Below are positions 43,128 to 50,748 of a DNA stretch of 51,743 nucleotides, piece by piece (position 1 is the stretch's first letter; each line of letters begins with the position of its first letter). The DNA is taken from assembly GCA_902779615.1 (NCBI GenBank), contig CACZCM010000012.1:1-51743 (forward strand), written 5' to 3'. The stretch comes from an uncultured Ruminococcus sp. GTDB taxonomy: Bacteria > Bacillota > Clostridia > Oscillospirales > Acutalibacteraceae. The position numbers and the translations under genes were made by a program. The notes under the pieces are model-generated. The model was not told where the DNA came from and ran no database searches. It was given only the letters and a program-made list of their open reading frames with translations.

Positions 43128-44090
43128 ATGAAGAACGACAAAATATATTACAGCGTTGGCGCGCTGCTTTATTGTCCCGCAAACAACGAAAGTATTGTTC
43201 GCTCCGTCACGACGGAAAAGTTTGGGACCAAGTATTCTTTGGCGCTTTGCCTTGAAGATACCATCAACGATGATTTTGTTGACGAAGCGGAAGCTATTAT
43301 GATAAAATCGATAAAAAAGATATACGAATACAGCTGTTCAAATAATATATTTATCCCGAAAATATTTATTAGAGTACGCAGCCATGAACAGATCGAGCGG
43401 ATATTTGACGAGCTTGGTTCGGCTGCCTCGCTCCTTTTCGGCGTAATAGTACCGAAATTCACAGCCGACATCGCCGATGATTACATCAGAGCAATTCGCA
43501 GGATCAACGATACATATCACCGAACGAAATACATTATGCCGATACTTGAAAGCTCGGATATGATAGATCTCAGGGCCCGATGCAGTATGCTGTACAGCAT
43601 CAAAGAAAAGATCGATGAGATCGAGCCGCTTGTCCTGAATATCAGAGTGGGCGGCAACGACCTGTGCAAGACCTTCGGGTTCCGCCGTCACAACGACGAA
43701 TCGATACACAATATCAAGCCTGTGTCCAACATTCTAAGCGATATAGTCACGGTATTCGGCAGAGATTACGTTGTATCCGGTCCGGTGTGGGAGTATTACA
43801 ACGGCAGCGGCTGGGATACAGGACTTCTCAACGAGATCAAGGGCGATATTCTGTGCGGCTTTGTCGGAAAAACCGTCATCCACCCGAACCAGATCGCCGT
43901 TGTGAACAAAGCGTACATGGTCAGCCGCAAAGATCTTGAGGATGCAAACGCAGTGCTCAACTGGAGCAAGGGAAGCATTTCGATGGTAGCAGGCTCACAA
44001 AACAACGAGCGAATGAATGAATACAAGACTCATGCCGTTTGGGCTGAAAAAATAAAGATCCTCGCCGATGTTTACGGCGTGCAAAGCTGA
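43128..44090 (+). CDS. HpcH/HpaI (citrate lyase beta-like) C-C lyase, ter-module type
   Basis: The 320-residue protein is a TIM-barrel C-C lyase of the HpcH/HpaI superfamily. Recognisable parts are the N-terminal ALLYCPANNE and LEDTI (42-46), IFIRVRS (80-85), the VPKF strand, Glu141 in MPILESSDM and Asp178 in IRVGGNDLC as likely Mg2+ ligands, and GKTVIHPNQIAVV near the C-terminus. Family members split or join a pyruvate or acetyl unit using CoA or free acids; the substrate here is unknown. It heads an operon with two phosphoribosyltransferases and an ATP-grasp enzyme, the arrangement linked to a predicted nucleoside-like product. The SD AGAGGAG is 13 bases from the ATG, which is long. Confidence 0.9.
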   Translation: MKNDKIYYSVGALLYCPANNESIVRSVTTEKFGTKYSLALCLEDTINDDFVDEAEAIMIKSIKKIYEYSCSNNIFIPKIFIRVRSHEQIERIFDELGSAASLLFGVIVPKFTADIADDYIRAIRRINDTYHRTKYIMPILESSDMIDLRARCSMLYSIKEKIDEIEPLVLNIRVGGNDLCKTFGFRRHNDESIHNIKPVSNILSDIVTVFGRDYVVSGPVWEYYNGSGWDTGLLNEIKGDILCGFVGKTVIHPNQIAVVNKAYMVSRKDLEDANAVLNWSKGSISMVAGSQNNERMNEYKTHAVWAEKIKILADVYGVQS

Positions 44091-44099
44091 GGATAGTAT

Positions 44100-45230
44100 A
44101 TGAAAGACATTTTATTTACAGAAGATAATCTTGCAAAGACAGCCAAAAGAGAAAATAACAACAAACGTAAATATTTGGTAGTTAACCCCTATCAGGGAAA
44201 GCACGTTCCGACAAGCGGCAGACAGGCAGAGGAAATGTTTGACACGCTTGCAGAAAAGCTGAAAAACGCATACGGCGAGAGATCGGGGCGAATACTTATT
44301 GTCGGGTTTGCTGAAACTGCAACGGCGATCGGCGCGCGGCTGGCAATAACTCTCGGCACGCTTTACACTCAGACTACCCGTGAACCGATAGATAATGTTG
44401 AATATTTATTCTTCACGGAATCCCACAGTCACGCAACAGAACAAAAGCTTTGCAGAAACGATCTTGAATCGGTCATTGATAATATCGATATGATCGTTTT
44501 CGCCGAGGACGAGGTAACGACAGGCAGCACTATCTTAAAAATAATCGATATTATCGAGGGCTTATACCCGGGCAGGCTGAAGTTTTCGGTGGCGTCGCTG
44601 CTGAACGGTATGGAAAACGAGTCGCTCGCCGTCTACAGCAGCCGTAATATCGACGTGCATTACCTTGTCAAAACTCATCATGAGGGATATACGGCGATCG
44701 CAGAATCGTACACCGCAAACGGAATCTATATTGAAAAAGATACTGCTGCGCGCAGCGACTTAATCATCACCGATATCGGCGAAAACTACGTAAACACACG
44801 CCGAATTTGCAGCGGCAGCGAATATCTTGCCGCCTGCACCGCGCTTGCCCGCAGTATCTGCGAGCGTATACCGATAGAAAATGTGCATTCGGCTGCCGTT
44901 ATCGGAACGGAAGAATTTATGTATCCCGCGATCCACACTGCGGCGCACCTTGAATCACTGGGTATCAGCGCAAAAACTCATTCAACCACACGAAGTCCTA
45001 TCGAGGTGTGTACCGATAAAAATTACCCGCTGCACACCCGATTTTCTCTTACAAGCCTGTATGATCCAGAACGTCAGACATTTATTTACGATATCGGAAA
45101 ATATGATATCGTGATAGTAATAACGGACTCTCCGTTTATTTCGGAGAAAGGATATCATTCTTTGATGAATGCTTTGCGTTATTCCGGCAATACTAATATA
45201 TACACATTCAGGTGGTGCAGCAATGAATAA
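44100..45230 (+). CDS. Phosphoribosyltransferase with C-terminal TRSP domain
   Basis: The N-terminal half is an orotate-PRTase-like fold: GFAETATAIG at 69-78 fits the pyrophosphate loop, and the PRPP-binding loop EDEVTTGST at 136-144 is canonical (acidic pair, then TTGxT). The conserved FTESHSHATEQ at 105-115 is typical of this subfamily. The C-terminal domain carries the motif TRSP at residues 297-300 (in HSTTRSPIEV), after which the TRSP domain is named. It should transfer a ribose 5-phosphate from PRPP to an unknown acceptor. It begins 10 bases after the lyase gene and its stop overlaps the next gene by 8 bases, so the four genes are one transcript. Confidence 0.92.
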   Translation: MKDILFTEDNLAKTAKRENNNKRKYLVVNPYQGKHVPTSGRQAEEMFDTLAEKLKNAYGERSGRILIVGFAETATAIGARLAITLGTLYTQTTREPIDNVEYLFFTESHSHATEQKLCRNDLESVIDNIDMIVFAEDEVTTGSTILKIIDIIEGLYPGRLKFSVASLLNGMENESLAVYSSRNIDVHYLVKTHHEGYTAIAESYTANGIYIEKDTAARSDLIITDIGENYVNTRRICSGSEYLAACTALARSICERIPIENVHSAAVIGTEEFMYPAIHTAAHLESLGISAKTHSTTRSPIEVCTDKNYPLHTRFSLTSLYDPERQTFIYDIGKYDIVIVITDSPFISEKGYHSLMNALRYSGNTNIYTFRWCSNE

Positions 45231-46296
45231 AACAAACGAATATCTTGTAAAGACATCCTACAAGCCCGAGGACGTGACTCTGCTTTTGAAGGACGTTACG
45301 GGGCTTGTTGAACCGCAGCCCACCGAAGAAAGGGAGCGGCTGATACAATCGGGGCGGCATTACTGCGAGATGCTGCCTATTGAGTACGTACCCACACAAC
45401 GGTATATGCAGGTCTACGAGGAAGCGCTGCAGGCATTCGCCAAGCCGACCGCCGAAGCGATAAGCCGCCTTGGCGACAAAGTTATTGCACAAAAAGGCGA
45501 AGGTGTGGTGCTTGTATCGCTTGCCAGAGCAGGCATACCGATAGGTATCCTTTTGAAGCGTTACATAAAGCGGAAATTCGGCGCGGATGTACCGCACTAC
45601 TCGATCTCAATAATCAGAGGACGGGGTATCGACCGCCGCGCAATGGAATACATCTTGGAACGGCACGCGTCGCGCGACATACTTTTTGTGGACGGCTGGA
45701 TAGGCAAGGGCGCAATACTGAGGGAGCTTCAGAAGGAGCTGTCGCAGTACAAGGGTGTATCGAGCGACATTGCAGTTGTTGCAGACCCGGCAAACGTGAC
45801 GGAGCTATGCGGAACGCACGACGATATACTCATACCCAGTTCATGCTTAAATTCAACTGTATCGGGTCTTGTCAGCAGGACATTCCTGCGCAGCGATATT
45901 ATCGGGAGCGATGATTTCCACGGCGCAGTGTATTACGGAGAACTGAGGGACGCCGATCTGTCGTATGAATTTATAGATGCGATCGAATCGAAATTCGATA
46001 TGAACGTGCCGCCCGCAAAGCCGGCAGTTCCCGGATACGGACTCGACGAGGTAAGATCGCTTGCCGAGAGATATTCGGTAGACGATATCAATCTTATAAA
46101 ACCCGGTATCGGCGAAACGACACGTGTTTTGCTCCGAAGAGTGCCGTGGAAGGTGCTGATAGACGAGCATTACAAAAACTCCCCCGACCTTGCGCACCTT
46201 ATCCGTTTAGCGCAGGAGAAAAACGTTCCGATCGAATACTGCCCGCTTACGCACTACAAAACGTGCGGCATAATAAAAAAGCTTGCCGATGCGTAA
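45223..46296 (+). CDS. StiP-like phosphoribosyltransferase with Pelota-like C-terminal domain
   Basis: The 357-residue protein matches the StiP/PRTase_1 family seen in ter loci. SLARAGIPIG at 99-108 fits the pyrophosphate loop. The loop aligned with the PRPP motif reads FVDGWIGKGAI at 155-165, lacking the usual Asp-Asp and Thr-Thr-Gly, so its chemistry may differ; the family was once annotated as a cysteine protease. Residues about 265-357 (INLIKPGIGETTRVLLRR to HYKTCGIIKKL) look like a Pelota/L7Ae-type RNA-binding fold. The ATG at 45223 follows CAGGTGG and overlaps the TRSP gene by 8 bases, implying coupled synthesis. Confidence 0.9.
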   Translation: MNKTNEYLVKTSYKPEDVTLLLKDVTGLVEPQPTEERERLIQSGRHYCEMLPIEYVPTQRYMQVYEEALQAFAKPTAEAISRLGDKVIAQKGEGVVLVSLARAGIPIGILLKRYIKRKFGADVPHYSISIIRGRGIDRRAMEYILERHASRDILFVDGWIGKGAILRELQKELSQYKGVSSDIAVVADPANVTELCGTHDDILIPSSCLNSTVSGLVSRTFLRSDIIGSDDFHGAVYYGELRDADLSYEFIDAIESKFDMNVPPAKPAVPGYGLDEVRSLAERYSVDDINLIKPGIGETTRVLLRRVPWKVLIDEHYKNSPDLAHLIRLAQEKNVPIEYCPLTHYKTCGIIKKLADA

Positions 46297-46344
46297 AACG
46301 GCAAGCTGCAGCATAAAACAATTAAGGAGAATTAATATTTTTAA

Positions 46345-47355
46345 ATGATTCGTGTATGGTTCAACCATTGGTTTCGCACTGCATACAGCCTGATCGAACT
46401 GGTCAGGCAGACTGAAGATGAAGATATATATATTATCGGCTCTAACCTGACAGCGGAGTCACCGATAAAGCTTATGTGCGATGAATGGTATGTTGAAGAA
46501 AACCTGCGGGAAGATGAATACGTTGGGTTTTGTCTTGATTTTTGTAAAAAGCACAATATCGACGTATTGGTGCCGTACCGCAATATGGCGGTCATAGCCG
46601 CAGAGAAAGATAAATTCGAAGCGATCGGCGTAAAGCTTATGTGCGAATCATCCTGTTTAATGGATCTGCTTGAAGATAAGGCCGCCGCATATGAACATCT
46701 TTCGGTCAGCGGCATAAATATTCCCGAATACAGGATCATAAGCACGGCTTCCGAGCTGGAATGCGCATATAAAGATCTGAGCGCGCGTTACGATCGGCTG
46801 TGCATAAAATGCACAAACGACAGGGGCGGTCAAAGCTTCCGTGTTATCAGCGAGCACATAGACAAGTACGAAAGTCTGTTTAAGTATCCGTCTTCTGCGG
46901 TAAGCTATGATTCGCTGCGCAGGATCTTATCCGAAAAAGCCTCATTTAAAAGCATGATGATAATGCCTCTGATGTCGCAGCCCGAAGTTGAGGTCAGCGC
47001 AGACTGCCTTGACTGCGGCAGTGAAAGGATAATTATCCCAAGATTTAAATACAGCGGTCATGTTGAAAAGATCATATATGATAACGAGATAATATCCATG
47101 GTAAATAAAGTCATGGATATTATCGCCCCGAAATATATTATTGATGTGCAGTTCCGATATCTTAACGGTGTACCTCATTTGCTCGAAGTGAATGCCAGAA
47201 TGTCGGGCGGACTTCCGCTTAGCTGCGCGGCGGCAGGAGTCAATATCCCAGCTCTTTCGCTGAAAAAAGTCCTCGGGCGGGAGATGACCGCGCCCAAATA
47301 TATAAAAGAAACGAAGACGATATCATTTGTTGAAGTGCCGACCGCTCCCCATTGA
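46345..47355 (+). CDS. ATP-grasp ligase of the four-gene operon
   Basis: ATP-grasp enzymes form an acyl-phosphate and join it to an amine or thiol. The 336-residue chain has a pre-ATP-grasp domain (1-105) and the nucleotide-binding segment LCIKCTNDRGGQSFRVIS. The metal-binding C-terminal motif is EVNARMSGG, with Glu281 and Asn283, equivalent to the E-x-N of the family. It has Cys at NDR-adjacent and CLDCGS positions of unknown meaning. A TAA directly before the ATG fixes the start at 46345; the SD AAGGAGA is 14 bases away, which is long. It would ligate the product of the upstream lyase and PRTases to another molecule. No HAD phosphatase follows. Confidence 0.9.
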   Translation: MIRVWFNHWFRTAYSLIELVRQTEDEDIYIIGSNLTAESPIKLMCDEWYVEENLREDEYVGFCLDFCKKHNIDVLVPYRNMAVIAAEKDKFEAIGVKLMCESSCLMDLLEDKAAAYEHLSVSGINIPEYRIISTASELECAYKDLSARYDRLCIKCTNDRGGQSFRVISEHIDKYESLFKYPSSAVSYDSLRRILSEKASFKSMMIMPLMSQPEVEVSADCLDCGSERIIIPRFKYSGHVEKIIYDNEIISMVNKVMDIIAPKYIIDVQFRYLNGVPHLLEVNARMSGGLPLSCAAAGVNIPALSLKKVLGREMTAPKYIKETKTISFVEVPTAPH

Positions 47356-47368
47356 CCGCAAAAATAAG

Positions 47369-47403
47369 ACGCCCTCCCGTAATTGCCGGAGGGCGTTGAT
47401 TTT
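47369..47403. terminator. Terminator closing the four-gene operon (bidirectional)
   Basis: ACGCCCTCC (47369-47377) pairs with GGAGGGCGT (47388-47396), followed by TGATTTTTT. It lies between convergent genes; the permease gene stop is directly beside it. Confidence 0.88.
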
Positions 47404-48231
47404 TTAATCCATTATCAAATCAATTTTGTTATATCTCATGCAGCTTATGACAAGGCTGACAACAGTCATCAATAGTCCCGCAGCTATTCCGATCACATAT
47501 AACCGGCTTTCGCCTGTTATGATGCCGAATATGCTGATGTATGAGTACGGAGAAAAGATCTTCATTATGCTCAGAGTCTTTGCAGCCGAACCGATGATCC
47601 CGAAAAGTATCGTTATCGTTACAACGACCGCAGATATCGAAGACGCCTGCGAGCCGCTGTTCATAAATGTCGCAAGCAGGAACGAGATCGCCAGATAGAT
47701 TATCTCTATCAGCAAAAATGCGCCGACCGCAAGCAATACTTTGCCGAGATACGACATCTTGTTGTTCGAATACAGTACCGCTATCGACACAAGCGCGACC
47801 ACGATGTTATGCAGGAACAGAGTTACAAGCTGCGCGACAAATCCCGTCATTACCGCGCACGTTCTCGAAACAGGCAGAGAGTAAACAAACGTTACGTCAC
47901 TGTCGCCCCTGCCGTTTGTATTGGCGGACGCTCCCAGGTAGCTTGCATACACGCAGCCGACTATGAGCATTATTTGCAGGCAGACTCCGAAATTTACGCC
48001 GAAGTCCTTAAAGTCAAGCGGTTCGGAATCGGGCGCGCTGCCCGTAACAGCTCCCGGCATTGACGAAGCCATATCGCTGATGAACTCGGGCAGACCTGCG
48101 CTCAGCAAATTCGAGAACATCACAACGATGAGAATAAAAAGACACAGTGAGATCGTTGACCACACGAGGAAATTTTTTGTGCGGCTTTTGAGCTTATAGC
48201 CCAGCAGTGTAAAAGAAAAGTATTCATTCAT
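47404..48231 (-). CDS. ABC-2-type transporter permease
   Basis: The 275-residue membrane protein has six hydrophobic helices at about 20-45, 80-105, 125-150, 155-185, 190-215 and 240-265. A long extracellular loop lies after the first (FISDMASSMPGAVTG...), the layout of ABC-2 export permeases. The FVYSLPVSRTCAVM segment before helix 3 is the coupling region typical of this family. Its ATG overlaps the stop of the ATPase gene (ATGA). The substrate is unknown. Confidence 0.85.
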   Translation of the reverse strand: MNEYFSFTLLGYKLKSRTKNFLVWSTISLCLFILIVVMFSNLLSAGLPEFISDMASSMPGAVTGSAPDSEPLDFKDFGVNFGVCLQIMLIVGCVYASYLGASANTNGRGDSDVTFVYSLPVSRTCAVMTGFVAQLVTLFLHNIVVALVSIAVLYSNNKMSYLGKVLLAVGAFLLIEIIYLAISFLLATFMNSGSQASSISAVVVTITILFGIIGSAAKTLSIMKIFSPYSYISIFGIITGESRLYVIGIAAGLLMTVVSLVISCMRYNKIDLIMD

Positions 48232-49142
48232 CAGTTTTCACCTCCGTTTTCCTGTTCAAGCTGCCTTTCATAAAAGCGAACTAAAGCGTCGCCCAAAGAC
48301 GGAAGCGTGATCTGAAGATCGTCAAGATCATATGTTGCAAGAGCGCCGATAAGACTGTTCATATCCTTTTTATACAGGAATGATATATAGCCGTTGTCGT
48401 CCTTATCGACCTCCGTTATGCGGAACAGATTGTAAAGAGCCGACAGATCGTCCGATGTCTTTACGCTGATACGGCGGGTATCGCTCTTTAGCAGAACCTC
48501 CTTCTCGGAGATCTCAAGCAGCGTACCTTTTCTCATGATAGCAATGCGGGTGCATATTTGCTGAAGCAGATCGATATTTCGGTCGCTTATCACCACCGTG
48601 ACGCCTTCTTTATTGTTAAGGTCGAGCAGATAGTGCGCTAGCTTGTTCTTTGTTTCTTTATCGAGCGCAACAAAGCAGTTGTCCATGATAACAAGCCTCG
48701 GACTGCCCATGAGCGCGATAACTATAGCGATCTTTTTCCTGCACGAAAGCGGGAGACTGCCGACGCGCTTGTTGCGGTCAACATTAAAATGCTTGCACAG
48801 GCGCATTACCTGCTCGTTATCGGTAACTCCCTTTATCTTTGCGGCGGTACGGATAACGTCGATAGCCTTCATGGTTTCGCAGTACGTAGGATTGGACGGC
48901 ATGAACCCGATCATTCGCTTCTTTTCGGTAGAAAGCTTCCAGGACTTTTGTCCCATAACGGTGATAACTCCCGATGTAGGGCGGATAAAGTCCATACAAA
49001 GGTTGATGATCGTACTCTTTCCGCTTTTCTTAGGTCCCGCTATGCCAAAAAAGTCACCTTCGTTCACGGCGAATGACGTGTCACCGAGCGCAGGCCGTTT
49101 GGTATAGTATTTGGAAACTTTATCCAGGGTGATAATAGCCAA
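48231..49142 (-). CDS. ABC transporter ATP-binding protein with degenerate catalytic motifs
   Basis: Walker A is intact (GPKKSGKST, residues 36-44), but other motifs have changed. The signature LSGGQ reads LSCRK (132-136). Walker B reads VIMDN, so the catalytic Glu is Asn155. The H-loop His position reads Arg188 in VISDRNIDLL. The Q-loop region MPSNP lacks a clear Gln. It probably binds ATP but hydrolyses it slowly or not at all, unless another ATPase pairs with it. A C-terminal domain of about 100 residues follows. TTG 49142 is selected because AAAGGAGAG lies 7 bases before it. It is coupled to the permease. Confidence 0.9.
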   Translation of the reverse strand: MAIITLDKVSKYYTKRPALGDTSFAVNEGDFFGIAGPKKSGKSTIINLCMDFIRPTSGVITVMGQKSWKLSTEKKRMIGFMPSNPTYCETMKAIDVIRTAAKIKGVTDNEQVMRLCKHFNVDRNKRVGSLPLSCRKKIAIVIALMGSPRLVIMDNCFVALDKETKNKLAHYLLDLNNKEGVTVVISDRNIDLLQQICTRIAIMRKGTLLEISEKEVLLKSDTRRISVKTSDDLSALYNLFRITEVDKDDNGYISFLYKKDMNSLIGALATYDLDDLQITLPSLGDALVRFYERQLEQENGGEN

Positions 49143-49210
49143 TTCGGAACTCTCCTTTAATACATTCATTTTCTTTTCATTTCTTTTGGATAAACATCCG
49201 GACACTATAA

Positions 49211-49239
49211 ATTATACTTAATTTCCGGAAACTTTTCAA
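49211..49239 (-). promoter_or_regulatory. Sigma-A promoter of the ABC transporter operon
   Basis: On the minus strand TTGAAA (49234-49239), a 17-base spacer and TATAAT (49211-49216) lie about 70 bases before the TTG start of the ATPase gene. Confidence 0.8.
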
Positions 49240-49306
49240 CATATATTTCTCCATTTTAAAAATTTTTTATACGCAGGTTTTAATGTGATTATTTGCAATT
49301 ATGTTA

Positions 49307-49335
49307 TTGAAAAATATCACGAAATATGGTAAAAT
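49307..49335 (+). promoter_or_regulatory. Sigma-A promoter of glyA
   Basis: TTGAAA (49307-49312), a 17-base spacer and TAAAAT (49330-49335) precede glyA by about 85 bases. It is divergent from the ABC promoter. No riboswitch was recognised in the short leader. Confidence 0.78.
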
Positions 49336-49419
49336 CAAAGCAGACAGTTTATATACGCTCACGGTAGGCTTGTTCCATACCGTTAAGTCTAAAATAGTAT
49401 TATATGAGGTGTGATAACA

Positions 49420-50673
49420 ATGTACAATGAATATCTCGATACCATCAGCTTCGTGGCTAAGTTTGACCCCGATGTTGCAGACGGTATGCAGCAGGAACTG
49501 AAGCGTCAAAGAAGAAATCTTGAACTTATTGCCTCGGAGAACCTCGTTTCTCCGGCAGTTATGGCTGCAATGGGCTCGGTTCTGACAAATAAATACGCCG
49601 AGGGCTATCCGGGAAAGCGTTATTACGGCGGCTGCCAGTGCGTCGATATCGTTGAGGATATCGCAAGGAAAAGAGCGTGCGAGCTTTTTGGCGCGGATCA
49701 CGCAAACGTTCAGCCTCACTCGGGCGCTCAGGCTAACATGGCGGTTTACTTTGCGCTGCTCAATCCGGGCGATACGGTTATGGGCATGAACCTCGCCGAA
49801 GGCGGACACCTTTCACACGGCTCACCCGTAAATATGTCGGGCAAGTATTACAATTTCGTAAGCTACGGCGTTGACCCCGTTACTCATCGCATTGACTACG
49901 ATAAGGTCATGGAGATCGCTATGGAGTGCAAGCCGAAGCTTATCGTTGCTGGCGCAAGCGCATATCCCCGCATTATCGATTTCAAGAAGTTCAGAGAGAT
50001 CGCAGACGCCTGCGGCGCTATCCTCATGGTTGATATGGCTCACATCGCAGGTCTTGTTGCCGCAGGCGCTCACCCCAACCCGGTTGAGTACGCCGACATC
50101 GTGACAACCACTACCCACAAAACGCTCAGAGGCCCCAGAGGCGGTCTTATTCTCTGCAAGGAAGAGTACGCCAAGGCGATAGACAAGGCTGTTTTCCCCG
50201 GTTCTCAGGGCGGCCCGCTCATGCACGTTATAGCCGCTAAGGCTGTTTGCCTCGGCGAAGCTCTCAAGCCCGAGTTCAAGGCTTACGGCGAGCAGATCGT
50301 TAAAAACGCTCAGGCTCTCGCCAACGGACTGACAAGCAGAGGTCACAAGCTTGTTTCGGGAGGCACTGATAACCACGTTATGCTGCTCGATCTGTCGGGC
50401 ACGGAGCTTACCGGCAAGGAGCTGGAGCACAACCTTGACGAGGTGTATATCACGGCAAACAAGAACACCATTCCGAATGAACAGAGAAGTCCGTTCGTAA
50501 CCTCGGGCGTTCGTCTTGGAACGGCTGCCGTTACTTCAAGAGGTCTTGTTGAGGAAGATATGGACAAGATCGCAGAGTTTATCCATCTCGTTATCGAGGA
50601 CTTCGAGGGCAACAAAGAAAAAGTTCAGGCTGGCGTTACGGAGCTGCTTGAAAAATATCCGCTTTACGAATAA
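49420..50673 (+). CDS. glyA: Serine hydroxymethyltransferase
   Basis: SHMT converts serine and tetrahydrofolate to glycine and methylene-tetrahydrofolate with PLP. The 417-residue protein contains [59 protein letters not shown] and the PLP lysine K234 in [14 protein letters not shown]. The ATG at 49420 is preferred to a GTG three codons earlier, because that GTG forms part of the GAGGTG ribosome site. Methylene-THF is also the donor for TrmFO. Confidence 0.98.
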   Translation: MYNEYLDTISFVAKFDPDVADGMQQELKRQRRNLELIASENLVSPAVMAAMGSVLTNKYAEGYPGKRYYGGCQCVDIVEDIARKRACELFGADHANVQPHSGAQANMAVYFALLNPGDTVMGMNLAEGGHLSHGSPVNMSGKYYNFVSYGVDPVTHRIDYDKVMEIAMECKPKLIVAGASAYPRIIDFKKFREIADACGAILMVDMAHIAGLVAAGAHPNPVEYADIVTTTTHKTLRGPRGGLILCKEEYAKAIDKAVFPGSQGGPLMHVIAAKAVCLGEALKPEFKAYGEQIVKNAQALANGLTSRGHKLVSGGTDNHVMLLDLSGTELTGKELEHNLDEVYITANKNTIPNEQRSPFVTSGVRLGTAAVTSRGLVEEDMDKIAEFIHLVIEDFEGNKEKVQAGVTELLEKYPLYE

Positions 50674-50686
50674 TATCAAAATGCTT

Positions 50687-50711
50687 CAAGGGGAGGGTAA
50701 ACCTTCCCTTG
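50687..50711. terminator. Hairpin after glyA, possible weak terminator
   Basis: CAAGGGGAGGG pairs with CTTCCCTTG across a TAAAC loop. No T-run follows, so it may stabilise the glyA message or terminate weakly before rarA. Confidence 0.45.
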
Positions 50712-50748
50712 ATCGTATATTACAGCGAATTTGAAAGCAGGTGAAAAT

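Noticed and set aside
43128-47355. Calling the four-gene operon a tellurite-resistance locus
   Set aside because: No TerB, TerC, TerD, TerZ or TelA gene is in the window; only the associated biosynthetic module is present.
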